A stretch of DNA of 17,153 nucleotides from an uncultured Pseudomonadota bacterium. GTDB taxonomy: Bacteria > Pseudomonadota > Gammaproteobacteria > Methylococcales > Methylomonadaceae. The position numbers and the translations under genes are program-made. Below, piece by piece: positions 7,878-15,542 of the stretch. The stretch covers positions 1 to 17,153 of the forward strand of contig CAJBJW010000118.1 of NCBI GenBank assembly GCA_903953455.1, written 5' to 3'. Within the stretch, counting starts at the first letter, position 1. Each line of letters begins with the position of its first letter. The notes under the pieces were generated by a model. The model did no database searches, was not told where the DNA came from, and saw only the letters and a program-made list of their open reading frames with translations.

Positions 7878-8651
7878 ATGAATTTTACCGAAGCACAAGT
7901 GCTTAATACGATAGCGATGATGATGTGGCCGTTCATGCGAATTAGTGCCATGTTTGTGTCTATGCCTGTTTTAAGTGTTCGTGCGATGCCGGCGCGGATT
8001 CGAGTGATTATTTCTGGTGCGATTACACTGCTTGTGATGCCATTGCTTCCACCTGTCCCGCAGATTGAGATGCTCAGTTATGCTGGCATTATGATTGGTG
8101 TACACCAAGTTGCTATTGGGTTGACGACAGGATTTATTTTGCAGCTGGTTTTTGCGGCGGTTGTGTTTGCGGGGCAGGGAATTGCATATGGTATGGGTCT
8201 AGGTTTCGCTTCGATGATTGATCCACAAAATGGCCAACAAGTGCCCGTTATTGCGCAAATCTACATGATTACGAGTACCTTGTTATTTTTGGCGATGGAT
8301 GGGCATTTAATACTCATTAAGTTACTTGCAGATAGTTTCCTGACACTTCCCATTGGGGAGACTTTTTCCACAAACGATATTTGGGCCGTGATTTCGTGGA
8401 GTGGGAGAATGTTTTCAGATGGCTTATTGCTCTCGATGCCAATTATTATTAGTCTATTGCTTGTTAACGTTATTTTTGGCGTTGCATCAAAATCAGCGCC
8501 ACAATTACAAATTTTTTCAGTAGGTTTTCCGATTACTTTAATGCTAGGCATCCTGCTAATTTGGTTTACATTACCGGATTTATTAGGCTTAATACCTGAT
8601 TTATTAGATGATGCTTTTGATTTAATTAAACAATTACTCCGCATAAATTAA
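7878..8651 (+). CDS. fliR: Flagellar type III export gate protein FliR
   Basis: FliR occupies a single position in the export gate helix with FliP and FliQ and contacts FlhB. Seen: 257 residues with about six hydrophobic segments and the family patterns FMRISAMFVSMPVLSVRAMP near the N-terminus, GLGFASMIDPQNGQQVPV in the middle, and LLLVNVIFGVASKSAPQLQIF with SVGFPITLMLG toward the C-terminus. Length and order are normal. It is not fused to FlhB, as happens in some bacteria; flhB starts 3 nt after its stop. Confidence 0.97.
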   Translation: MNFTEAQVLNTIAMMMWPFMRISAMFVSMPVLSVRAMPARIRVIISGAITLLVMPLLPPVPQIEMLSYAGIMIGVHQVAIGLTTGFILQLVFAAVVFAGQGIAYGMGLGFASMIDPQNGQQVPVIAQIYMITSTLLFLAMDGHLILIKLLADSFLTLPIGETFSTNDIWAVISWSGRMFSDGLLLSMPIIISLLLVNVIFGVASKSAPQLQIFSVGFPITLMLGILLIWFTLPDLLGLIPDLLDDAFDLIKQLLRIN

Positions 8652-8654
8652 CGT

Positions 8655-9785
8655 ATGGCTGAAGATTCAGGACAAGAAAAAACCGAAGAACCCACCCAGA
8701 AACGGTTAACTGATGCCCAAAATAAAGGACAAATTGCCCGTTCTAGAGAGTTAAATACGTTTATTATGCTCATTGTCAGTGCATGGCTGCTTATGACACA
8801 GGGTCAGCGTGTTGGTGAGGGCATACTTGATATGATGCGCAGTTATTTTCATTTATCGCGCGACATGATTTTCGAACCTAAATTGACCGTTGTTTTATTT
8901 AAACAAGCCATGACAGATGGTTTATTACTTGTTGCACCTATGCTCGCAATGTTAACAATTGCGGCTATTGTCGCTCCCATCGCCTTAGGAGGTTGGATTT
9001 TTAGTATGGAATCAATAACACCTAAATTCGACAAGCTCGATCCCATTAAAGGCTTGCCTAAATTATTCTCACTTAACGGACTTGTTGAGTTGCTTAAAGC
9101 GATGTTAAAAATGACGCTAGTTGGCCTTGTAGGTTGGCTGCTGTTTAACTCACTATTTGCACAAATACTTGGCTTAAGTGCCGAGCCTATGCAGCAAGCC
9201 ATTGTCCACGCACTTAAGCTAATTGGTTATAGTTTTTTAATTTTAAGTTGTGCTTTGATTCTTGTGGCGGCAATTGATGTGCCCTATCAATTGTGGAATC
9301 ACAGTAAAAACTTAAAAATGACGCTACAAGAAATTAAAGACGAAATGAAGGAATCTGAAGGAAGTCCAGAAGTCAAAGGACGAATTCGTCGTGCACAAAT
9401 GGAAATGGCGCAGAATCGAATGATGGGGGAAGTTGCCAAAGCGGACGTCATTATTACCAACCCGAGTCATTATGCTGTTGCATTGAAATATGATGAAAAC
9501 TCAGGTAGTGCCCCTGTTTTAGTGGCTAAAGGCGTCGATTTAATCGCCGCTCAAATTCGTAACTTAGCCATTGAAGCAAATGTACCTTTAGTTGCGGCGC
9601 CTCCTTTGGCTCGTGCGCTTTATTATTCAACCGAATTAGATACCGAAATTCCACAAGGCTTATATTCTTCCGTTGCTCAAGTGTTGGCATATATTTTCCA
9701 ACTTAAAGAAGCAACAAAAACACGAGGCACAAAACCGACGCCTCCCAAAGACATTCAAGTTCCCCCCGAATTTAAACAGGAATAA
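8655..9785 (+). CDS. flhB: Flagellar export switch protein FlhB with variant NPSH cleavage site
   Basis: FlhB controls the change from rod/hook to filament substrate export; its cytoplasmic domain cuts itself between Asn and Pro of an NPTH motif. Seen: the conserved N-terminus GQEKTEEPTQKRLTDAQNKGQIARSREL, four membrane segments (about residues 33-215), a cytoplasmic linker with LQEIKDEMKESEGSPEVKGRIR, and the cleavage-site region ITNPSHYAVALKY. The site reads N269-P270-S271-H272, so the usual Thr is replaced by Ser (codon AGT, 9465-9467). The cleaved Asn-Pro bond and the His are kept, so self-cleavage is likely but should be tested. Length is 376 residues with a Lys/Pro-rich tail. The flhA start is 6 nt downstream. 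Confidence 0.97.
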   Translation: MAEDSGQEKTEEPTQKRLTDAQNKGQIARSRELNTFIMLIVSAWLLMTQGQRVGEGILDMMRSYFHLSRDMIFEPKLTVVLFKQAMTDGLLLVAPMLAMLTIAAIVAPIALGGWIFSMESITPKFDKLDPIKGLPKLFSLNGLVELLKAMLKMTLVGLVGWLLFNSLFAQILGLSAEPMQQAIVHALKLIGYSFLILSCALILVAAIDVPYQLWNHSKNLKMTLQEIKDEMKESEGSPEVKGRIRRAQMEMAQNRMMGEVAKADVIITNPSHYAVALKYDENSGSAPVLVAKGVDLIAAQIRNLAIEANVPLVAAPPLARALYYSTELDTEIPQGLYSSVAQVLAYIFQLKEATKTRGTKPTPPKDIQVPPEFKQE

Positions 9786-9791
9786 GCTGTT

Positions 9792-11888
9792 ATGGATTTA
9801 ACTAAACTTAGAAGCATATTGACGATGTTAGGCAAAGCCGAATTAGGTGCGCCTTTTGTCATTATTATGATTTTGGCGATGGTCATGTTGCCTTTGCCGA
9901 CCTTTTTGCTCGATATTTTCTTCACTTTTAATATCTCCTTTTCGCTCATTATTCTCTTGGTGGTGGTGTATACACTCAGACCCTTAGATTTTGCGTCATT
10001 TCCGACAGTCATTTTACTTGCAACTCTGCTACGTCTTGCTTTGAACGTGGCTTCAACTCGTGTCGTGCTTTTAGAGGGTCACAACGGAGGTGATGCAGCT
10101 GGGAAAGTTATTGAGGCTTTTGGTGCGTTTGTCATCGGGGGTAATTTTGCTGTTGGTTTAGTTGTTTTTACCATTTTGGTTATTGTCAATTTCGTCGTTG
10201 TGACGAAAGGTGCTGGGCGTGTTGCAGAAGTTGGTGCACGTTTTACTTTAGATGCAATGCCTGGCAAACAAATGGCTATTGATGCGGATTTAAATTCAGG
10301 CCTTATCACACAAGATCAAGCCCGTGAGCGTCGCGCTGAAGTAGCAATGGAAGCGGATTTTTACGGTTCTATGGACGGTGCGAGTAAATTCGTACGTGGT
10401 GATGCGATTGCAGGGATTATTATTCTTTTTGTGAATATTATTGGCGGCCTTTCAATTGGGATGTTGCAACATGGCTTAACGTTTGCCGATGCAGGTGAAA
10501 AATATGTCTTGTTAACCATTGGTGACGGTCTTGTGGCGCAAATTCCCTCATTGTTACTTTCTACTGCTTCGGCCTTAGTGGTCACTAAAGTTGGTGCGAC
10601 CAGTCAAAATATTGGTCAACAAGTGAGTGCACAATTATTTGACAACCCTAAAGCCTTAATGATTACCAGCGGGATTATGGGCGCATTGGGATTAATTCCC
10701 GGTATGCCTAATTTAGTATTTATTATGCTATCAACTGCATTAGGTGCATCCGCTTACTATATTGATAAACGCAATAAAGTAATGGCACTGGAAAAATTAG
10801 ATTCTAAAAAAGCGGATTCATCACTCATGCCGGCTGAAAGTAGAGAGTTGGGCTGGGAAGATGTCATGCCTGTTGATATTATTGGTCTTGAAGTGGGATA
10901 TCGTTTAATTCCATTAGTTGATAAAAACCAAGGTGGTCAATTAATGACGCGTATTAAAGGGGTACGGAAGAAATTATCTCAAGAATTGGGCTTTCTTATT
11001 CCCTCAGTACATATTCGAGATAACTTGGATTTAAGTCCAACAACGTATCGCATTTCATTGATGGGCGTTACGGTCGGAGAGTCTGAAATTATTCCTGAAA
11101 TGGAAATGGCCATTAACCCTGGACGTGTATTTGGTGATTTAGTAGGTAAGCCTTGTCGAGATCCAGCGTTTGGACTTGAAGCATTCTGGATTGAGCCCAA
11201 TCAAAAAGATTATGCGCAAACGATGGGTTACACCGTTGTTGACTCAGGGACCGTTGTAGCCACGCATTTAAGTCATTTACTGCAATCGCACGCGCACGAG
11301 CTTCTTGGTTACGAAGAAACACAGCGTATGCTGGATAATTTGTCAAAAACAGCGCCCAAGCTTGTGGACGATTTGGTGCCAAAAACACTTTCTCTTGGCG
11401 TGGTGGCGAAAGTTCTACAAAACTTACTTGTCGAGCAAGTGCCCATCCGCGATATGCGTACAATAGCCGAAACTCTGGCGGAATACGGTTCAAAAAGTCA
11501 AGATACCGACATTTTAACCTCTGCAGTACGTACCGCGCTTGGCAGATTAATTATTCATGAAATTACCGGATCAGCAGAAGAATTAACAGTTATCACGTTA
11601 GATAGCGAGTTGGAACAGATATTGCAGAAGTCTTTACAAACGGCGAGCGAAAGTGGTACCGGCGTCGAACCAGGCCTTGCGGATCAAATGCACGAATCGT
11701 TGCAGGAGAATACGCAACAAATGGAAATGGATGGACAATTACCGATTCTGTTGGTGTCCTCCTATATTCGACCTTGGTTATCACGCTTTGTTCGTCATTC
11801 GATTCCGAACTTACACGTCCTTGCATATAACGAAATCCCTGCCGATAAGCAGGTGAAAGTGATTGCAAATGTCGGACGACGCGCATAA
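9792..11888 (+). CDS. flhA: Flagellar type III export protein FlhA
   Basis: FlhA forms the nine-subunit ring of the export apparatus, couples proton flow to export, and docks chaperone-substrate complexes. Seen: 698 residues with about eight membrane segments in the first 330, the FHIPEP-family stretch LRLALNVASTRVVLLEGH (80-97), and the cytoplasmic loop RFTLDAMPGKQMAIDADL (150-167). It also has FYGSMDGASKFVRGDAIAG, in which D195 corresponds by motif to the functionally important Asp208 of Salmonella. The C-terminal cytoplasmic domain (about 350-698) follows a linker. No break or unusual length was seen. Confidence 0.98.
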   Translation: MDLTKLRSILTMLGKAELGAPFVIIMILAMVMLPLPTFLLDIFFTFNISFSLIILLVVVYTLRPLDFASFPTVILLATLLRLALNVASTRVVLLEGHNGGDAAGKVIEAFGAFVIGGNFAVGLVVFTILVIVNFVVVTKGAGRVAEVGARFTLDAMPGKQMAIDADLNSGLITQDQARERRAEVAMEADFYGSMDGASKFVRGDAIAGIIILFVNIIGGLSIGMLQHGLTFADAGEKYVLLTIGDGLVAQIPSLLLSTASALVVTKVGATSQNIGQQVSAQLFDNPKALMITSGIMGALGLIPGMPNLVFIMLSTALGASAYYIDKRNKVMALEKLDSKKADSSLMPAESRELGWEDVMPVDIIGLEVGYRLIPLVDKNQGGQLMTRIKGVRKKLSQELGFLIPSVHIRDNLDLSPTTYRISLMGVTVGESEIIPEMEMAINPGRVFGDLVGKPCRDPAFGLEAFWIEPNQKDYAQTMGYTVVDSGTVVATHLSHLLQSHAHELLGYEETQRMLDNLSKTAPKLVDDLVPKTLSLGVVAKVLQNLLVEQVPIRDMRTIAETLAEYGSKSQDTDILTSAVRTALGRLIIHEITGSAEELTVITLDSELEQILQKSLQTASESGTGVEPGLADQMHESLQENTQQMEMDGQLPILLVSSYIRPWLSRFVRHSIPNLHVLAYNEIPADKQVKVIANVGRRA

Positions 11889-11918
11889 CTGATTTATAGA
11901 GAATTTAAGGACTTCTAA

Positions 11919-13625
11919 ATGAAAATTAAACGCTTTTTTGCAGAAAATATACGTCAAGCCATGCAGATGGTTCGTGATGAATTAGGTGCAGATGCTGTGA
12001 TTATGTCTAATCGTAGCGTGGATGGTGGTGTTGAAATTGTCGCTGCTCGCGATTTTGATGAACAAGAAGTTATTCGCACAACGGCACCAACCCAAAAACC
12101 GTCGCAAAGTCAGTCATCATTATCTTCATCGCGCGATTATCAAAAGCCCACTGTTAGTGCAAAACAAGTAAAAAAAGTGGCATTGCCTGATTTTGAAGCT
12201 GAAAAAAATCATTTACATGTCGTTAGCAGTCCTCGTAAACAAGAAGAAAAAGAAAAAGCCATGAATCGCGGTTCAGCGCGACGTGGAATTGACCAATATG
12301 TCGGTTATGCCGAAAAAGTACAATTACGCGGTAATCCAGATGCCGTTAAGCATCATTTTACAACACCCGCTCCAATTCCAACTTCAGCGGCACCATCGGT
12401 AATGATTAAAGTGCCTAAAAAAGCCGCTGCGCCGGCCCAAGCTCAACGTGAAGCCATTATGCCTCAAGCTCGCCATGGCCTGCGCACAGAAGTCAGTGAT
12501 GAAGCGCGAGATTTGCGTCATTTATTCCAAGATGATTACGAGGACGATTTTGACGATATTTTCGAAGAAGAAACGTCGCTCTACACGCCCAATACAAAGC
12601 AAGCCTACGTTGAACCAACTGCGGCAATAAACGAACAACCAAAATTTGACACAACGGCTTCTGCTCACATTGAAGAGAAAGAAAACGCATCTGAAAAGTT
12701 ACTTATACAGATGAGCAAAGAGATTAAATCTCTACGCAACACCTTTGATAGTAAGCTTTCTAGCATTAATTTTGCGCATCATCTTCAAAACAAAGACGCG
12801 ATTCCAGTTCGCACAGAGCTTTTGAAAAACTTAGCAGGAATGAGTATTTCAAAAAAATTAAGCGTCAAAATTGCGAATCGTTTTGCGAATCATACCAATT
12901 TTGATTTTGTGTTTACACAAGCACAAGAATTGCTCTCAAAAGTATTACCTATCGCTGAAGACAATTTACTTGAAACAGGTGGCATTGTTGCCCTAGTAGG
13001 TCCAACAGGCGTAGGTAAAACAACAAGTGTTGCCAAAATTGCGGCGCAATTCACCATCAAGCATGGCCCCAATCAAGTCGCCCTAATTACAACGGATAAC
13101 TACCGTATTGCTGCCCATGAGCAATTAAATACTTACGGTCGACTTTTAAATATTCCTGTACGAGTTGCGTCAAGTGCGTCAGAATTAAGTCATTTAATTC
13201 ATAGTTTTTCTGACAAAAAATTGGTGTTAATTGATACAGCCGGAATGAGTCAACGCGACATGAAACTAATTGAACAAATCAATACACTCAAAGAGAATGA
13301 TTTGATGATTAAGTCTTATCTCGTTATGTCAGCAGCAACTGAGTACAAAGCCATGAATGAAATTATTGATGCGTTTCATATTTTTAAGCCTCACGCGGCA
13401 ATTTTAACGAAAATTGATGAAGCGGCAACCGTCGGTTCAGCCATTTCGTCATTAATTGAACATAATTTACCAATCTCTTTTATTACCAACGGTCAACAAG
13501 TCCCTGAAGACATGCGTCATCCCTGTGCAAGAAAATTAATTGCACAATGCGTTACTGAATTGGATGTTGTGGACGATTACAGCGAAGAAAACAACGAAGC
13601 ATGGGTGGCTCAAGGTTATGCTTAA
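11919..13625 (+). CDS. flhF: Flagellar polar-placement SRP-type GTPase FlhF
   Basis: FlhF is an SRP-family GTPase that marks the pole where the flagellum is built. Seen: the N-terminal B-domain start MKIKRFFAENIRQAMQMVRDELGADAVIMSN, a long low-complexity middle with a very acidic patch DDYEDDFDDIFEEE (about residues 205-220), then the N and G domains. These carry P-loop GPTGVGKT (361-368), TTDNYRIAAHEQL, DTAGMSQRD and the guanine-specificity motif TKIDEAA. At 568 residues it is longer than many homologues, mainly in the B region. A Shine-Dalgarno-like AAGGA lies before the ATG. Its 3' end overlaps flhG by 8 nt, and the two proteins act as a pair. Confidence 0.97.
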   Translation: MKIKRFFAENIRQAMQMVRDELGADAVIMSNRSVDGGVEIVAARDFDEQEVIRTTAPTQKPSQSQSSLSSSRDYQKPTVSAKQVKKVALPDFEAEKNHLHVVSSPRKQEEKEKAMNRGSARRGIDQYVGYAEKVQLRGNPDAVKHHFTTPAPIPTSAAPSVMIKVPKKAAAPAQAQREAIMPQARHGLRTEVSDEARDLRHLFQDDYEDDFDDIFEEETSLYTPNTKQAYVEPTAAINEQPKFDTTASAHIEEKENASEKLLIQMSKEIKSLRNTFDSKLSSINFAHHLQNKDAIPVRTELLKNLAGMSISKKLSVKIANRFANHTNFDFVFTQAQELLSKVLPIAEDNLLETGGIVALVGPTGVGKTTSVAKIAAQFTIKHGPNQVALITTDNYRIAAHEQLNTYGRLLNIPVRVASSASELSHLIHSFSDKKLVLIDTAGMSQRDMKLIEQINTLKENDLMIKSYLVMSAATEYKAMNEIIDAFHIFKPHAAILTKIDEAATVGSAISSLIEHNLPISFITNGQQVPEDMRHPCARKLIAQCVTELDVVDDYSEENNEAWVAQGYA

Positions 13626-14490
13626 ACAACCAGATCAAGCAGCGGGCATTCGTAAACTAAACAAAAGTAAACCGGTACGCGTCATTGCCATTGCTAGTGG
13701 CAAAGGTGGCGTTGGGAAGACGAATGTTTCGGTGAATGTCGGTATCTCTTTAGTGAAAATGGGTCAACGCGTCGTATTGATGGATGCGGATATGGGGCTT
13801 GCCAATGTTGATATTTTGCTTGGTGTGTATCCCAAGTACAATTTGTCGCATGTGTTAACCGGTGAGAAAACGCTAGACGAAATTATGGTCACTTCGCCAT
13901 CGGGTTTAAAACTCATTCCTGGCGCATCAGGAATTCAAAAAATGACGGAGTTGTCTACCATTGAGCAAGCAGCGGTGATTCGTGCCTTTAGTGAAATTGA
14001 CCAGCAAATAGACGTATTAATTGTTGATACGGCGGCGGGTATTTCGTCAAGTGTCGTCAATTTTTCACGAGCGTGTCAAGAAATCATCGTTGTCATTTGC
14101 GATGAGCCAACCTCACTCACTGACGCTTATGCGTTTATTAAATTGCTACACCGTGATTACGGCTGTAATCATTTTCATATTCTGCCTAATATGGTGCAAT
14201 CTGTTCAGCAGGGTAAATCGTTATTTCAAAAATTAAACAAAGTGACGGATAATTATTTAGACGTTACTTTGCAATTTGTTGGCGCGATTCCTTATGACGA
14301 ATACTTACGTCAATCTGTACAAAAACAAAATCCAGTGGTTTTAGCTTACCCACGCAGCAAATCTGCGCAAGCGATGAAAGCCATTGCGACAAAAATTGAC
14401 AGTTGGCCCATTAAAGCGCAGGCAGGTGGCTATATCGAATTTTTTATCGAACGAATGGTCAAGTACGCGTCTCAAAAGGATGTCGCATGA
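13618..14490 (+). CDS. flhG: Flagellar number regulator FlhG (FleN, MinD-like ATPase)
   Basis: FlhG is a MinD/ParA-type ATPase that limits flagellar number, stimulates FlhF GTPase and restrains the master activator FleQ/FlrA. Seen from the ATG at 13618: an N-terminal DQAAGIRKL (residues 6-14), matching the DQAxxLR element that activates FlhF, then the deviant Walker A GKGGVGKT (28-35), MDADMGLANVD (55-65), DTAAGIS, and a C-terminal amphipathic stretch EFFIERMVKYA like a MinD membrane-targeting helix. The frame is open upstream to 13540, but the DQA motif should be near the N-terminus, so the ATGCTTAA overlap with flhF is the better start. This gives 290 residues. The stop overlaps a small ORF as ATGA. 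Confidence 0.95.
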   Translation: MLKQPDQAAGIRKLNKSKPVRVIAIASGKGGVGKTNVSVNVGISLVKMGQRVVLMDADMGLANVDILLGVYPKYNLSHVLTGEKTLDEIMVTSPSGLKLIPGASGIQKMTELSTIEQAAVIRAFSEIDQQIDVLIVDTAAGISSSVVNFSRACQEIIVVICDEPTSLTDAYAFIKLLHRDYGCNHFHILPNMVQSVQQGKSLFQKLNKVTDNYLDVTLQFVGAIPYDEYLRQSVQKQNPVVLAYPRSKSAQAMKAIATKIDSWPIKAQAGGYIEFFIERMVKYASQKDVA

Positions 14491-14576
14491 ATAAACGATT
14501 ACTGACTATGTGGCAGTCAAAAAATTGGCTGTTACTTTTTATCAATGAACCTTTTAACAAATGGGAGGTCGCATGA
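14487..14576 (+). CDS. Small ORF (29 codons) coupled between flhG and fliA, function unknown
   Basis: This open frame would encode a 29-residue peptide, MNKRLLTMWQSKNWLLLFIN followed by EPFNKWEVA. Its ATG overlaps the flhG stop as ATGA, with AAAAGGA 6 nt upstream. Its own stop overlaps the fliA ATG as ATGA, so ribosomes could pass flhG to small ORF to fliA. The peptide is basic at the start, with three tryptophans and a short hydrophobic patch WLLLFI, too short to be a sure membrane helix. I do not recognise it. It may be a real small protein, a translational coupler, or merely the by-product of an insertion: the two junctions share a 13-bp direct repeat. Confidence 0.4.
   Translation: MNKRLLTMWQSKNWLLLFINEPFNKWEVA
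14563..14568 (+). promoter_or_regulatory. Ribosome binding site deciding the fliA start
   Basis: GGGAGG lies 4 nt before the ATG at 14573 and inside the alternative in-frame start at 14561. It therefore supports initiation at 14573 rather than at the upstream ATG. Confidence 0.75.
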
Positions 14577-15304
14577 GCGCAGTAGCAATGTACAGTTCCG
14601 TGCAAGTTGGAGGCATTGACGAACAAGTTCTGCAACATGCACCACTTGTTAAGCGTATCGCCTATCATTTGCTAAGTAAGCTTCCTAATTCAGTCCAAGT
14701 GGATGATTTAATTCAAGCGGGCATGCTTGGCTTACTTGAAGCATTGCGAAATTATGATTTAAGTAAAGGCGCAAGTTTTGACACTTATGCGGGTATTCGT
14801 ATTCGCGGCTCGATGCTTGATGAAGTGCGCCGATGCGATTGGGTACCACGTTCGGTTTATAAAAAATCACGCACTATAAGTGATGCAATTCGAATTATTG
14901 AAAATGAAACAGGGTGCGCGGCTAAAGATGCTGAGGTAGCAGAATATCTAAATATGAGTTTGGATGAATATCATCATATTTTACAAGATTCAAATAATTG
15001 TCGCGTGTTCAGTATTGAAGAATTATCGCAAACTGGTGATAATTACTTAGAAGAATCCTCGAGTGTCAATGATACGCCTCTTGAAAGTTTAACATTAGAG
15101 AATTTTCAAAGCGCGTTGAGTGCCGCTATTGCTTCGTTGCCAGAACGTGAAAGATTGATTATTTCACTTTACTATGATGAAGAATTAAATCTTAGGGAAA
15201 TTGGAAAGATTTTGAATTTGACTGAATCGCGAGTGAGTCAAATTAGTTCACAAGCTGTTTTGCGTTTACGCTCTCGATTGGGCGGTTGGTTAAATAATGA
15301 TTGA
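14573..15304 (+). CDS. fliA: Flagellar sigma factor FliA (sigma-28)
   Basis: FliA directs RNA polymerase to late flagellar promoters such as flagellin genes and is normally held by the anti-sigma factor FlgM until the hook is complete. Seen: region 2 (LVKRIAYHLLSKLPNSVQVDDLIQAGMLGLLEALRNYDL and GASFDTYAGIRIRGSMLDEVRRCDWVPRSV), region 3 with an extended -10 contact helix, and region 4 with the helix-turn-helix LNLREIGKILNLTESRVSQISSQAVLRLRSRL. I chose the ATG at 14573 (243 residues) because of the strong GGGAGG before it; an in-frame ATG at 14561 would add four residues. FlgM is not in the window. Unlike many relatives, no cheY follows. Confidence 0.96.
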   Translation: MSAVAMYSSVQVGGIDEQVLQHAPLVKRIAYHLLSKLPNSVQVDDLIQAGMLGLLEALRNYDLSKGASFDTYAGIRIRGSMLDEVRRCDWVPRSVYKKSRTISDAIRIIENETGCAAKDAEVAEYLNMSLDEYHHILQDSNNCRVFSIEELSQTGDNYLEESSSVNDTPLESLTLENFQSALSAAIASLPERERLIISLYYDEELNLREIGKILNLTESRVSQISSQAVLRLRSRLGGWLNND

Positions 15305-15311
15305 ATATTAA

Positions 15312-15362
15312 CCTATTAGCCGTGATAATCATGCAATTATTGAACAATTGCACTGTAATAGG
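15312..15362. repeat. Nested inverted repeats just after fliA
   Basis: The outer arms are CCTATTA (15312-15318) and TAATAGG (15356-15362). The inner arms are TGCAATT (15332-15338) and AATTGCA (15346-15352) with a 7-base loop. The RNA could fold as a two-storey hairpin beginning 8 bases after the fliA stop codon. It is AT-rich and has no clean T run behind it, so a terminator role is only possible. Confidence 0.45.
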
Positions 15363-15410
15363 CGCTAGTTATAAAATTTAAGGTATGATAAAACTCCTGA
15401 ATTTAAAAAC

Positions 15411-15476
15411 AACCTCAATAAGGCAGAGAAAGTAAGCATTTATGTATCACTTTCTCTGCCTTATTGATACTAGGTT
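15411..15476. repeat. Long hairpin: perfect 19-bp inverted repeat
   Basis: The left arm TCAATAAGGCAGAGAAAGT (15415-15433) is exactly complementary to the right arm 15449-15467, around a 15-base loop (15434-15448). Flanking AACC (15411-15414) and GGTT (15473-15476) can pair as well, past a 5-base bulge. There is no T tract on either side, so it is not a standard intrinsic terminator. It could still stop or protect the fliA transcript, be a dispersed repeat element, or encode a small structured RNA. One copy is seen in this window. Confidence 0.8.
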
Positions 15477-15542
15477 AATGGAAATACGTTGCATTTAACA
15501 GATTTAAACGCATAAAACGACACCTTTTGCGGAGATTATAAA

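Larger units (their letters stand above)
14478..14576 (+). repeat. Imperfect 13-bp direct repeat flanking the flhG-fliA spacer
   Basis: GGATGTCGCATGA (14478-14490, at the flhG stop) recurs as GGAGGTCGCATGA (14564-14576, at the fliA start), 12 of 13 bases identical, with a spacing of 86 bases. Each copy holds a ribosome-binding stretch and an ATGA stop/start overlap. Collapsing the region between the copies would fuse flhG directly to fliA by an ATGA overlap. This suggests an ancestral direct junction split by a duplication or insertion, though selection for the same coupling signal could also produce the likeness. Confidence 0.6.
15305..15542. other. Intergenic region after fliA with two inverted-repeat structures
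   Basis: This 238-base AT-rich gap breaks the otherwise tight packing of the flagellar genes. It holds a nested inverted repeat right after fliA and a long perfect hairpin (both listed separately). I looked for a sigma-28 promoter (TAAA, about 15 nt, GCCGATAA) for the following genes and found none I can defend. A -10-like TATGAT at 15384-15389 lacks a clear -35. Related genomes usually carry chemotaxis genes at this place. Confidence 0.6.

Noticed and set aside
8261..8644. 127-codon open frame on the minus strand inside fliR
   Set aside because: Antisense to conserved fliR; composition is rich in Ser, Lys and Asn as expected from reading membrane-protein codons backwards.
11113..11493. 126-codon open frame on the minus strand inside flhA
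   Set aside because: It lies wholly within the intact, well-conserved flhA, its predicted protein matches nothing I recognise, and it lacks a credible ribosome binding site; it is a shadow frame.
13540..13617. Upstream in-frame start for flhG that would add 26 residues
   Set aside because: The extra residues lie in flhF and do not look like FlhG; the FlhF-activating DQA motif sits properly near the N-terminus only with the 13618 start.
15480..15542. Possible sigma-28 promoter (TAAA ... GCGGAGAT) before the 58-codon ORF
   Set aside because: The -10 part matches GCCGATAA poorly and the spacing is wrong, so the likeness is not above chance for this AT-rich sequence.
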